A program made the translations under genes and the position numbers. The notes beneath the pieces were generated by a model that was not told where the DNA came from, searched no databases, and saw only the letters and a list, made by a program, of their open reading frames with translations. From Pleurostoma richardsiae (Eukaryota; Ascomycota; Sordariomycetes; Calosphaeriales; Pleurostomataceae): a DNA stretch of 64,000 nt. Location: contig JANBVO010000002.1 in assembly GCA_030052745.1 (NCBI GenBank), positions 930,001 to 994,000 on the forward strand, in the 5' to 3' direction. This document shows, one piece after another, positions 11,755 to 23,000 of the stretch (position 1 is the stretch's first letter; each line of letters starts with the position of its first letter).

Positions 11755-12736
11755 CTAGAAGACGGCAGCCATCCCACATGATCGCCTCATCTCATATGTG
11801 TGCCACCCCACGAAGCTCGCCCAGACAGCACCGACAAGATCCATCGACACCAGAGTCCACTTTCCGGGCTTTCCTGTACAGATCATATACGCATTATATA
11901 CCCATCTCGTCCCCATCGCCACTGCCATCATAGACGCTAGTTCCTGGCCTGCGCAGAGGAGGTACAGTCCCGCAACAAAGAGGGCTAGTCTTGCTTCATT
12001 GTTTGGCCCAGGAAATTCAAGATGGAGGGCGAAGAGGGCTCTCGCGACCATGTAGGATGCCCCGAAAAGACAAAACGAATGGATGAACCAGGGGCAATTA
12101 GTGCAATTCCAGCGAACATGGCGTATTTCGGGATATAGACCAAAATCAAACGTGTTGTTAGCTTCTGGGCTGTATGCCAGTGGTAAAAGTTTGTCAGCGA
12201 AGCGAGCATTTCAGAGCAGTTTGGGCTCCTTCTGGCGACGTACAATGAGAACACCGCTCGAGAAATCTCATCTGACAGTCTATCGTATCCGCTCCGTATG
12301 AATACCACTCGCAATGCCTCTTCATATTGAGCATACAGGTGGCACAGATTCTCAAGCTCATCAATGGCGACCCATGAACACCCATCCTGGCACTGAAAAA
12401 AGTTCTCCCAGGCCGATCGAGAGAACATGTTGAAGTAGATAGGGTTCGCATCGTACGCAGATTGAAGACGTTTCCGCTCCTTGTTGAAGCGGCTTCGGCG
12501 AGATTTAAGCTCTGCTTTGTACAGCTGAACGAGCCTGTCTTCTTCCACCCTGTAGTTTCGGGCTCTTTGATTTTGTCGGTTGGCCTCTGCAGTGGTCTGG
12601 AGCAACATTAGACTATCAGCTTCAAGAGAAATTCAGGGGACCGAAGAGACCCCGAGGGTTGTATCGTCACAATAGCTGTCCGGCTGTCGATTTGCTGGAG
12701 CGCGGTTGGCTGGTCGAATCTGTTTGAGGCCGTCAT
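11755..12736 (-). CDS. fungal membrane protein of unknown function, 277 residues
   Basis: I do not recognise the family. Exons 12671-12736, 12244-12596 and 11755-12169 join in phase to 277 residues. Both introns are 74 bp: one from GTGACG to CTCCAG, the other from GTACGT to CATACAG with a GCTGAC branch site. The first half is hydrophilic, basic and probably helical (RQNQRARNYRVEEDRLVQLY onward), with a Cys/Trp-rich stretch near NCTNCPWFIHSF. The second half has three or four hydrophobic helices (around FCLFGASYMVARALFAL, LALFVAGLYLLCAGQELA and LVSMDLVGAVWASFVGW). An alternative is a start at 12608 with no first exon. Chance open frames cannot easily explain three in-phase exons with proper branch sites. 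Confidence 0.7.
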
Positions 12737-13349
12737 TTTGGTATTTCTGACAAGCATGAGGTGATGATCATGGTCGATAGATTTGAGTGATGGGTATACC
12801 TAAGCTCAGCTTGGAGAGTGAACCTCGACCTTTGACCTCGTACGATTGGACTAGGACTTGCTTGCTTCCCAAAATGCAAGCCTTGGCTATATTGTGTGAG
12901 TTTTCCGTGACATGTTTGAGGTACAAGCTATTCAAAGCACGGCACCAAGCAGGGAATAAGGTTTGGACTGGGTATGGTATACAGCACGGAGGTGTAGGCT
13001 CGACTGTAGAAAGGAGACTAAACCATATAGCAGGACTACGGTAAGGTTGAACCCAAAAGTAATAGCCAGTCATCCTGCCATGTCTTCTACTAATCATATT
13101 AGAGGGCTAACTGCTCGCGCTACCATCTTGCTTTCCGAGCGTAATATCTCTCAGTCTCAGGTGATGTCCCCGCCGCTTCATCTAATTCACTTGAATGGTA
13201 TCCTACGAGCACTGCCTCACATAGACCATTTCTTTCCACGTCCCGTAAAGCGACGTGCCAGGGTGGAGCGTGTGTGATCTCTCTTGATAAATTTCATGAG
13301 AGTTGAGAGCCTACCGATCAGACCCGTCGACATTCAACATCTAGGCCAT
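12737..13349. other. intergenic region
   Basis: Upstream of the unknown membrane protein gene and downstream of the DUF4267-type gene. Nothing recognised. Confidence 0.5.
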
Positions 13350-13742
13350 TCAGATCCACCCGAGACAGCCAGCACCAACTCCCACCAGCACGGGAGCAAA
13401 AATCCAATGCATCCAACCCCCCTTGCCAACTAATCTCTGAACCGCATAGCCATCTACTATAGCCATAGGCAATGCCGCAAGCATCAACCATCCCATTGTC
13501 TGTTGGTCGCCTAAGTACCATGAAGACAGACTGGCAATGCCCACAGTGAGGTTGCGGGCGCCGTACATGAGGATCTGCGCGTGAGAGAGCTTGCGTGCCT
13601 CGGGATCTTTAGGCGGTGCGACTTGAATCATGTCATAGAAAGTATCGGGGCGCAGGAGGGCATTCAGTCCGAGGAGGGTAGGTGTTGAGCCTGCCACGAG
13701 GTAGCCAATGGACCAGTAGCTCTGTGTCGGTACCTGAGACAT
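13350..13742 (-). CDS. small DUF4267-type membrane protein
   Basis: Single-exon protein of 130 residues with about four hydrophobic helices (around YWSIGYLVAGSTPTLLG, MYGARNLTVGIASLSSWYL, MGWLMLAALPMAIVDGYAV and WIFAPVLVGVGAG). Length, helix pattern and the central YGARNLTVG block fit the DUF4267 family of small fungal and bacterial membrane proteins of unknown role. It is head-to-head with the Zn2Cys6 regulator at 14114, sharing a promoter region of 371 bp, so the regulator may control it; this is inference only. Confidence 0.82.
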   Translation of the reverse strand: MSQVPTQSYWSIGYLVAGSTPTLLGLNALLRPDTFYDMIQVAPPKDPEARKLSHAQILMYGARNLTVGIASLSSWYLGDQQTMGWLMLAALPMAIVDGYAVQRLVGKGGWMHWIFAPVLVGVGAGCLGWI

Positions 13743-14113
13743 GATGGAATAAAGATGATTGACGGGAGATTAGTAGTGGCTCTCTTTAGTGGAAGTTGAG
13801 TTGTGCTGATTTGAAGTCTTCTAGAGAAGAAAGGTGCGCTCCGGTGCGTCGTCCCGTGGCCCGACCTTATATATATCGCTCCGCATTTCGTAGGATCTAC
13901 GCGCGTAACTACCTAGTAACTCTAAGATGAATCGACCAGGTAGCTAATCCTATTCGGTGTTAACGCCTCTAACATCCGAGTTCAAAGTTCAGTTCTTTCC
14001 GAGCTGACTAATGAGAAGGGCTGTTTAGGCAGAAGGAAGCTCATCAAACATCACTGCTCGCTACGCAATGCACAACCGCCAATTGCAAGTCACCATAAGC
14101 AACACTATACATC
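13743..14113. promoter_or_regulatory. shared divergent promoter region
   Basis: 371 bp between the starts of the DUF4267-type gene (-) and the zinc-cluster regulator (+). A TATA-like run (TTATATATAT) at 13867-13876 lies about 125 bp upstream of the minus-strand gene. Confidence 0.45.
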
Positions 14114-15843
14114 ATGAGCGGCATGCCACAGGACCCCGAAAGATCAGCATTGGCCTTTGTGCGCTTCTGTCCGCACTGTGATAAGGTCTACACTAAAGGT
14201 TAGCTAGCATCCAGCTCCGACCGAATAGTTCCTATGACTCTCCTGGCTGAACATCTAGAGTGAAGAGTGCTCATATAAGCGGCATGTTTCGTATTGCCGC
14301 CGGGCACAGGAGAGACGCAAAGCCCGGCCGAAGTCATGCGCGGCCTGCAGCTCGGCCAAGACAAAGTGTAGTTTTGAGCAGCCCAGCTGCGCAAGATGTG
14401 CGGGCAAGAGGCTAGCCTGCGTATATGACACGAACAGGAGACGTGTTGGGTTGCAGGAGAATGACGGCGGTCTTTACCATAAGGGAAACGGCGTCGCTGT
14501 CCAGACAGAAGAAGCCCCGGCCTTTATCGAGGAAGCCCCACAGAGGCATGGAACGGCCACGGCCAATGCCAACGCCCAACACCATTTCTTCGAAGCTACC
14601 ATGGGAGACAGTCTCGTAGACCAGCCGGCTGAGATAGATCCAGGCTCTGGACCTATTCTTGACTTGGAGGCAACAGGAAACCCGGGTCTTACCTGGGGAG
14701 ACGTCGACATGGAGGCGATTGTTCGGCGAGAGAGCTCCAAGAACTCGGCGCCTGCAGTGTTCCCATACATAGAGCCCCGGGTTTCAACGCACGAGGCTCA
14801 GGGCAGTCCAAAGAGATCATTTGTCAGTGGTACACTCACAGAACGTCGGCGAGGTAGTGCGGCGGCCGAGCAAGGTGCTCGGCTCGCGATGCATATGATA
14901 CGCGCCTTTCCAGGAATGATGCAGCGCCGGCAGACCTTTCCTCCCTTTATCCACCAGCATTGGCATACCGCGACACTGCCTGAGCAGCTAGCGACGTGCA
15001 TGAGCATTTCCCAGCTCTTTGTGGCGCGTACGACTGAGACACGTCCCTTTTTGTGGAGGTCCATTTATGGCGAAGCGCAGCGCTTTAGGGACGAAGTGAG
15101 GAAATCCAGATGGCATTGCTATGTGGTCTCGTGAATTCGCTAACGGAGCATAGCTCGACACATACTCCAAGTATGATATTATGGTTGCACTGCAAGCGCT
15201 GGTCATCTACACGATTATGGCTGTGGTAGACCAGGATATTGAGACACTCGACCGATACGCTCGCTTGACCGGTACATTCAGGGTCTGTCATGTATCCCAA
15301 TAAGTAGAGTTATCTACCATGCATTAATCGTATCTCAGGTGATGACAATGAAGCTCCTACAACTTCTCGATGGTGCCCCTTTTGCGGAACACGAGTGGGC
15401 GAATCCAAGTGCACAATGGGAGGATTGGATTTTTGCTGAGTCGCGCAGGAGGTAAGTTACGGCCGGCTTTCTTGGATAATCGTGACTATGCTGACCAGAA
15501 ATGTGCTTGCAGGATAGGGTGCCTCTGGTTTGTCGTCACCCGCACCGTGTGGCCACGCGGAGAAGAACCGTGCCGGGGGCTGATCGCCTCGCGAGATAAG
15601 CCGCTGTGCACGGCGAAGGCCATGTGGGAAGCACGGACTCGCGAGGAGTGGGAAACCGAGCGTGCTTTCCACGAGGTCAGCTTGTTGCACACAGACATGT
15701 GGAGTTTCGGCGCGCTGATGGACGCACATGAAGGCGGTGGACCCCTGAATGCTATGAGGCTAGATGCTTGGGAAGCCGGCACGGACAAACTCGGGGCATT
15801 GATGAGTATAGCTATCTGTCTGGTTGACAAAGAACAGGACTGA
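14114..15843 (+). CDS. transcription factor with C2H2-like finger and Zn2Cys6 cluster
   Basis: Nuclear DNA-binding regulator of 493 residues. Exons: 14114-14185, 14259-15095, 15154-15282, 15339-15451 and 15513-15843, all in phase. The N-terminus has CPHCDK and then, after intron 1, a KRHVSYCRR stretch, together resembling a CCHC/C2H2 finger. It is followed at once by a zinc cluster: CAACSSAKTKC, then CARCAGKRLAC. The rest resembles the fungal-specific regulatory region (TETRPFLWRSIYGEAQRFRD, WFVVTRTVW). The first intron is uncertain: donor GTCTAC at 14186 keeps frame, while the better-looking donor GTTAGC at 14199 with the same acceptor would run into a stop. Head-to-head with the DUF4267-type gene; its end is 87 bp from the SDR end. 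Confidence 0.88.
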
Positions 15844-15930
15844 ATATCAGACCAAGTGCAGGCTTTGCTGAATTCTATTTGTAGGGGAAGACACAAAAGT
15901 CATATTCGTGTCCGGTTCGTACCGCCGTTT

Positions 15931-16683
15931 TTACCATTCAACCGGCCCATCACGGTCGGTGAACGTCCCGGTTGGCCCATCCTCGCCCAGGGTTGCCATC
16001 CGCACTGTGCTCGTGGCTCCTACCTCCGGTGAAACGCCGGCCTCCGTCTTAGCAGTCATGTCCGTGCTCACCAGCCCGGGACACACCGCGTTCACCTTTA
16101 TACCTAAGGGTTTGAGAACCCGAGCGTACTGGATCGTCAACATGTCGACCGCGGCCTTGCTGGCGTCGTATGCTTTCCAGTCCGGGAACTTGTTCTCCTC
16201 CGAAGACGCGTGATATAGACTGCCCAGCCTGCTCGACACAAATACTATGCGCGCGGGTCTAGCCTCTGCCTTCCGCAGCAGAGGCAGCAGTCCCTCTGTC
16301 AGGACGGCGGGGCCGATAACGTTGGTCGCGAAGGTGCTGCTAAAGAGCTCATAAGGTCCCGGCGTGGGCCTGTCTATCCCGGGAACTGGGTCGATGAATA
16401 TCCCGGCGTTGTTGATCAGGACGTCGAGATGGCCGAAGTCGCGGTCGATGGCCCGGATGGCCGCGTTAATTGAGGGCTCTGAGGCGAGGTCGAGCTGGAC
16501 ACTGGAGGCAGCGTGGCCGGCAGCTCTCAAGCTCGCTGCGACTTTCTCGCCTGCCTCGGCATTTCGAGAGCCCACGATGACGTGGTAGCCATGCTGGCTG
16601 GCGAGGATGTTTGCCACAGCTAGGCCAATGCCTTTGTTGGCGCCTGTGATGAAGGCAATTGGTCGAGAAGTAGACGCAGCCAT
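15931..16683 (-). CDS. short-chain dehydrogenase/reductase
   Basis: Classical SDR oxidoreductase, 250 residues, one exon, probably cytosolic and NADP(H)-using. Visible parts: cofactor motif TGANKGIG at about residues 14-21, DLAS after the second strand, NNAG, VSSR with the catalytic Ser, YDASK with catalytic Tyr and Lys, and PGLVSTDM after strand six. The substrate cannot be inferred. The neighbouring zinc-cluster regulator ends 87 bp away on the opposite strand. A TATA-like box lies about 125 bp upstream. Confidence 0.95.
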   Translation of the reverse strand: MAASTSRPIAFITGANKGIGLAVANILASQHGYHVIVGSRNAEAGEKVAASLRAAGHAASSVQLDLASEPSINAAIRAIDRDFGHLDVLINNAGIFIDPVPGIDRPTPGPYELFSSTFATNVIGPAVLTEGLLPLLRKAEARPARIVFVSSRLGSLYHASSEENKFPDWKAYDASKAAVDMLTIQYARVLKPLGIKVNAVCPGLVSTDMTAKTEAGVSPEVGATSTVRMATLGEDGPTGTFTDRDGPVEW

Positions 16684-16805
16684 GGTGGTCGATCTTGTTG
16701 GTGCTGGAAAGTTCTTCTAGAGAGTAGCGACAAGCGTGCAGGATGCTGTCTAACTGTGGCATTGTAATTTTATGAGGTCAATTACATCAACAGCGTGTCA
16801 CCCCG

Positions 16806-16812
16806 TTATATA
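16806..16812 (-). promoter_or_regulatory. TATA-like box of the SDR gene
   Basis: TATATAA on the minus strand, about 125 bp before the ATG at 16683. Confidence 0.35.
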
Positions 16813-18005
16813 CGCACTGCTCTCGAGCTCATGGAAAGGAAAGCAGGACCCGGTAGGACACTGGCTTAGAAATGTGAAGGGACCATTTTGGCCGAGGCGA
16901 CCTCTTTTCCATCTCTAGGCAACGAGAATCTAGTAAAGGAGATCCACTGCCTTTCTGAAGAAGAAACAGGCAGCGAATTCGTCACCGAATAGCATGTTGC
17001 TGATGGATAGGCGATGGAGTGAAAATGCTTGAACAACTCGTCGGCCAGCATTCACGGCCAATTTGGCCGGCACTAGCAAAAGTGGCCGGTAACGCCGCCC
17101 TAGCTAGACGGAGGGCCCCCTTTGAAGCTTAAGATGGCAAATGTGACACAATGTGCATTGATAAGATATGGACCAAGTAACGTTATAATAATCCATCTAC
17201 TCAGGGGCAGAGATAAACCGGGCGGTGAAGTACTCTCCCCTCATCTATTGGGGAAAGCCGCCGGACACTTCGGCGTAAAGCAATCATATCCCCTTTACTG
17301 CCGCTAGAGTATGTAAATACATAGCAGATAATCTGGATGCCTCTTTTTAGTTTTGGAATTGGTATCTCTCAAACTACCGTTCAGGGTTAGCTAGATAATG
17401 AAGCCGGTTGCCCGTTGCCTGTGAACGTTCAGAGCGAGGAGTTATGTTCTATCGCCATATTCCCCTGAAGACGCTAAGTATCTGATACCATTCGGTTCTC
17501 TTCGATGCCATTGAAGCTGCAGGGCACCAACAGAGCAGCACCAGTGCTTCAGGTTGTTCACTTTGACAACCCATAATAGCATTTTATTGGCAGTCGAGGT
17601 GATCTCTGAAAGCATATACCGAGAGAGAAGATGTCATGACTTACATCAGCGATTAAAGTTCTGTATGATGAGATGACCAGATGACCACCGATGATATAAC
17701 AAAAGGTACAGACAGGCTCAGCTGACAGCCCTGTTGTGCGCTCTTCCAGGGGGTGGCAACACACGGCACGTCTTCATCGCGATGAATGCGGTCATTGGAT
17801 GACACGCTGAGGCAGGACGGCAAGCCCTATACGACGCGGCCCGTCTTGCATGAGGCTGAGCTGGCTTGTATGACACGTACACACTTTTCGGGTGTGACTT
17901 CTCGCCTCGGAGCTCCCATAATCTCCAACCAGAGCTCTCGGAGGGAGCTCGACACTTTGGGCGGACCGATAGTGGACGTGGGCATGGAGAGGTCCTTTCT
18001 GAACA

Positions 18006-18013
18006 TATAAAAT
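18006..18013 (+). promoter_or_regulatory. TATA box of the secreted cysteine-rich protein gene
   Basis: TATAAAAT, about 100 bp before the ATG at 18113. Good match and position for a TATA element. Confidence 0.5.
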
Positions 18014-18112
18014 GGAGATGGGCGGCGTGATATCTGGACGGGATGGATGTCTGCAATCTACACGGCGATACCAATCCAAGGGGCCTTGGATATCTACTTG
18101 ATACTTGTCAAT

Positions 18113-18492
18113 ATGCATCTCCAGCTCGTCCTAACAGCGTCATTCGCGTTTCCATTCTTGTGGACGGCATCTGCATTTCCCGCGTCGGCGATTGATGCTG
18201 ATGTAGGTCTAGCACCTTCCAAAGATCTCTATTATCCCTATCCGGTCCAATTCGCTGACAATTGATCAATTCGTAGGCGCCGTCGCTCGCAAATGGCGCA
18301 TCCTCGACGGCCCCGACGGCGGGCCCGACATGCACCCCGGGTGACCCGCCTCAGCTGCCGGACTGGTGTACTGCAAAGCCGCACCCGAAGCTAGTCTGCA
18401 TGTTGAACAAGTGGTGGTGCCAGTACACCCCGCCGCCGTACTTCAGCCCGTCCTTTGCGCCTCTCAATGACGGCTGCCCCTGCAGCTCCTAG
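18113..18492 (+). CDS. small secreted cysteine-rich protein, 101 residues
   Basis: Family not recognised. Two exons, 18113-18202 and 18277-18492, in phase 0, with a 74 bp intron (GTAGGT donor, GCTGAC branch site, CGTAG acceptor). Residues 1-25 form a signal peptide (MHLQLVLTASFAFPFLWTAS, then a cleavage region near SAFPASA). The mature part begins Ser/Thr/Ala/Pro-rich and carries six cysteines in an order C, C, C, C, C-x-C (TCTPG, DWCTA, LVCML, WWCQY, GCPCSS), ending in CSS. Two Trp-rich blocks (KWWCQYTPPPYF) stand out. Such proteins are typical of fungal secretomes and may be surface or effector-like; no function can be assigned. The second exon has no start codon of its own, so it is easily missed by a simple open-frame scan. 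Confidence 0.8.
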
Positions 18493-20043
18493 AAGCTTAG
18501 GCTGTGACAGCGGCACATAGGCCCAGGAGGTCAAGAAATGCAAGGGGTTTCAGAGTAGATTGATGATTCGTATGGCTAGCTGGGACGCTCAGTTGGGGGG
18601 TTGCTGATGTTATTGCGGGTTATTTTAGCTGTGAGGGTTGCGGCCCTAGCCGCATGAGTCTGGGTACCTACCTAGCCAAGTAAGGTACCTATCGAGTATC
18701 GAGGGCCAGGTTGAGCCTTGCTTGGGATGCAACCCGTCGAGCCTTGCCATGACTACGATCACACGTGTGTATCTCTAGCCAGATAAGACAGATACAATGG
18801 CAGTGCCTCCCGTCTTATCGAGATGCTAAGTCCGTCCGCGAGATCAAACCCCTCACAACTGCACTGCTGGCTGGGGAGTACGGAGCAATACAATGTGGCA
18901 AAGTCCGCCGCCCAACCAAGCGCTCAGCGCTTACAAAGCGGCATGTGGAGTCATGCCAGCAAATACTTGGCAATCGCCCTGACTCGGCGGCGGCGGGGGG
19001 CAGGCTGCAGGTCGACCGGACCGCCATCTCCCCCGACCTGCGTGTGATTTGTAAGTCCAAGCCCCGATCACTGCTCACTTTGTCGACTTGCCAGCGACCG
19101 TGCCGCTGCTCGAGCGGGCGTGGAAGCCGCGGACAGTGTCTGAGGTCACGCTATGGCGCCAAGCGTGCGGCGTGAGTCGCGGCGGACAGTGTGACGGGCC
19201 TGGCTGTTGGGCTCTATTTGTTTTCGGACTCGGACTGCTGGATGAATCCGAGCAGGAATGCGAAGAGTCCGGTAGGGTGATCGTACCCGCAAAGGTTAAA
19301 CGAAAGCGGCTAACAGCCGTCGGGGGCAGAACATGTCTCTCGAGTTAAAGTGGGCACCCAGCCGGAACCGCACGCCGCTAATGGCCTTGTTATGCACGGG
19401 TGGCTTTGTCCCGGACCCTAGAGAGATCTGGGGCATTCTTTGTTACTTGTCACCCCGATGGCGGGATGTATGGCTGGCCCGAGACCGTGGGGTGCACCCC
19501 GAACCGGCCGACGCGCAGTGTCATGATATTTGCGGCTTCTAGCGCGACCCCGTGGCTGCAACACTACGGTGCCACCCATTTTTGCGTGCCCGATCTGCTG
19601 GATTTTCTCCTTCAGTATACAATGCGATCCTAAAGCTGGGGGGATATTTCTAATTTCGGTTTTGTGAACCTCTTCCATCTGACCTAACCGAACGCGGGTC
19701 TCAACAGACTTCACACCGTACCTTCACATCCTTGTCAGGGGTATCTGGGAGATTCAGGAGCCACTGTCGGTAGCCCGTCCTACGTACTAAAAGAGGACAC
19801 CCGGCAATTCAAGAATCGTCGTGGAGGGTCCCTTGCTGAAAGAGGAGGAGACCCACGAGACCACAGAGCCAGCCCATTGTCGTGCCTCCTGCGACGCACC
19901 ACGACACATCCGCGGGCCCTCGCCCAACCCGACTTGCAGGAGCGCACCAGTGTCCCTGTTGGACGAAAGGCCCCAGAGACCAGCTTCCCGCAGTGGTAGG
20001 AGCAGCAGACGACAATTGTCCGCTCCGAACTGCCTTGCCCATC
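18493..20043. other. intergenic region upstream of the ABC transporter
   Basis: 1.55 kb without a gene I can support. A stretch near 18660-18700 is rich in CCTA/TAGG words (GTACCTACCTAGCC), common in fungal intergenic DNA. The open frame that enters the ABC gene from 19882 has an upstream ATG, but the extension is compositionally unlike the protein and is better read as 5' leader. Confidence 0.45.
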
Positions 20044-23000
20044 ATGTCTGCGTCGCTGTCGCCCGTTTACCAGGGCTTCCCTGGAGCCTATGACCGGACA
20101 GCGCATCAGACGTCAGCTACCTTAGGGGAAGCTCGTCGCACGTCGGAGGATGGAGGGGACGATGCTGCTGCCGCTGAGAAGCAGCGCCGTGCGGAGGACG
20201 ACTCCAGCGCGGCCCGCCCCCCTACCACTGCTAAGACCGATGTTTCCAGTGGCCGCACAGCCGACGGCGCCGACGCCGACACGAGCGAGAGCACGAACGA
20301 TGAGAGCGAGGAGGAGCTGCACCGCCGGAACTCGATGGTGCAGGAGCTTGCGCGCCAATTCACCCATGAGTCAATGGCCGAGGGGGGCAGGGAAGCGGCA
20401 GAGCTGTTCTTCCTGGACGACCCGGAATCTCCGCTAAATCCGCAAAGCGAGAAGTTCAGCGCCTTCGCCTGGACGAAGGAGATGGCTAGCAGGCTCCGGC
20501 AAATGGGACGGGCCTTTCGAACGAGTGGCATCTGCTTCAGGGACCTCAGCGTCTTCGGCTATGGCAATGAGACCGACTACCAGAAGGATGTGTCCAACAT
20601 TTGGCTGGAGGTTCCCGGCTTGGTACGGCGTTTCACCACGAAGGGCGGCGGCCAGCGCCGCATCGACATTCTCCGGAACTTCGACGGCGTTGTCAATGCT
20701 GGCGAGATGGTTGTCGTTCTGGGTCCTCCCGGTGCCGGGTGCACGACTTTCCTTAAGACCATCGCCGGCGAGACCAATGGCATCTATGTCGACAACAAGT
20801 CCTACTTCAACTACCAGGGCATCACGGCGCATGAGATGCACAAGCATCACAGCGGCGAGGTCATCTACACCGCTGAGGTCGACGTTCATTTTCCCATGCT
20901 GTCCGTCGGCGACACGCTGACCTTCGCGTCCCGTGCAAGATGCCCGCGTAACTTGCCGAAAGGAATCAACCGAAACAGGGTCTGCGACCATCTCCGCGAT
21001 GTCATCATGGCGTCCTATGGAATTAGTCACACCGTCAACACTCGCGTAGGCAACGAATATGTCCGCGGCGTCTCGGGCGGCGAACGGAAGCGCGTCACCA
21101 TCGCGGAGGCTACGCTCTCGCATGCACCTTTGCAATGCTGGGATAACTCCACCCGCGGTCTCGACTCCGCAAACGCGCTGGAATTCTGCAAGACCCTTCG
21201 CCATCAAGCTGACCTCTTCGGCCAGACCTCGCTCGTCTCGATCTATCAGGCCCCCCAGAGTGCGTACGATCTCTTCGACAAGGCTGTCGTTATATACGAG
21301 GGCCGCCAGATTTTCTTTGGTGACGCCAGGAGTGCCAAGGAATACTTCGTGAACTTGGGGTTCGAGTGTCCCGCCCGCCAGACAACGCCGGACTTCCTGA
21401 CTTCCATGACTGCCCCACTGGAGCGTATCGTCCGGCCTGGATGGGAGGATCGTGTCCCCCGTACTCCGGACGAATTCGCGGCGTGCTGGCAGCAGAGTCA
21501 GAACTACAAGGCACTGCGGGCCGAGATTGAGCAGTATATCGAGGACCATCCAATCAATGGTCCGGATGCGGAGGCTTTCCGTGCCCTGAAACACTCCTCC
21601 CAGGACAAAAAGGAGCCGGCCAAGTCCCCCTACATTCTCTCCTACGGCCAACAAGTCCGACTATGCCTATGGCGTGGCTTCCGGCGGCTGATCGGAAGCC
21701 CTGGCCTTACCATCTTCTCTCTACTAGCCAATTCTGGGATGGCTCTCATCATCTCATCGCTGTTTTACGACATGCAGCCGACAACGAGCAGCTTCTACTA
21801 CCGCAGTGCTGTTCTGTTCACTGCTATCCTGTTCAACGCTTTCTCCAGTGCTCTCGAGATTCTCACACAGTATGCCCAACGTCCGATTGTCGAGAAACAT
21901 GCGCGCTACGCCTTCCACCGCCCGTCGGCCGAGGCCTTTTCGTCCGTGATAGTCGATATGCCCTACAAAGTCCTCAACGCCATCTGCTTCAACCTAATCC
22001 TCTACTTCATGACAAACTTGAACAGAGCACCGGGCCCATTTTTCTACTATCTCCTCGTCACGTTCCTCATGGTCCTGACCATGTCAGGTATCTTCCGGTC
22101 AATGTCAGTTTCGTCCCTTCTAGGCCTATTTCTTTGTCCTCTTCTGTTCCCGTTGGACTTGACTAACCTGCCGCCTTTACAGTGCGTCGCTGTCGAGGAC
22201 CCTATCACAGGCCATGGTACCCGCGTCGGTTCTGATTCTCGCCCTCGTTATCTTCACCGGATTCGTCATCCCCACGGACTACATGCTGGGGTGGTGTCGA
22301 TGGATCAATTACCTCGATCCAGTCGCCTACGGCTTCGAGGCGCTCATGATCAACGAATTCCATGGTCGCAACTTTACCTGTACCGCGTTCGTCCCTTCGC
22401 CGGCGATGCCCGCTTACAGTAATGTCACTTCGGCCAATCGTGCTTGCACGGCGGTTGGTTCCATTCCCGGCCAGAGCTACGTCAACGGCGATCACTATAT
22501 CAACCTTGCCTACAAGTACTTTCACGCCCATAAGTGGCGGAACGTTGGCATCCTGATCGCCTTCATATGTTTCAACCACTTGGTCTACTTCGTCGCTAGC
22601 GAGTTTATTTCAGCTAAGAAGTCCAAGGGCGAAGTTCTTGTCTTCCCGCGGAACCATCTACCTGCCGCCGCCGCCCCTGTGAGCAAGGAGGATCCCGAAG
22701 CCGCCGTATCTGGCCCGCTCGCCGTGGCGCAGAACAACGCCAGCGATAGCGAAGGAGTGATTCAGTCTTCAACTAGCGTCTTCCACTGGAGAAACGTCTG
22801 CTACGATATCAAGATTAAGGGTGAACCGCGAAGAATCCTCGACCACGTCGACGGCTGGGTCAAGCCTGGCACTCTTACCGCTCTCATGGGCGTGTCTGGT
22901 GCTGGGAAGACTACGTTACTGGACTGCTTGGCCGACCGCGTATCCATGGGCGTGATAACCGGGGAAATGCTGGTAGACGGACACCCGCGAGACAAATCGT

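Larger units (their letters stand above)
16684..18112. other. intergenic region between SDR and secreted cysteine-rich protein
   Basis: Head-to-head region of 1.4 kb. Apart from TATA-like boxes near each end I see no gene, repeat or RNA. Confidence 0.5.

Noticed and set aside
18765-19633. Several overlapping plus-strand frames between the cysteine-rich protein and the ABC gene
   Set aside because: Tried joining them through GT-AG introns; no consistent exon chain or motif emerged.
19882-20043. Upstream N-terminal extension of the ABC transporter
   Set aside because: In frame with an ATG but composition is unlike the protein and a better start lies at 20044.
20434-21654. 406-codon open frame on the minus strand
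   Set aside because: Lies wholly antisense to the ABC transporter NBD1 region; GC-rich codon usage produces such shadows, and it shows no domain.
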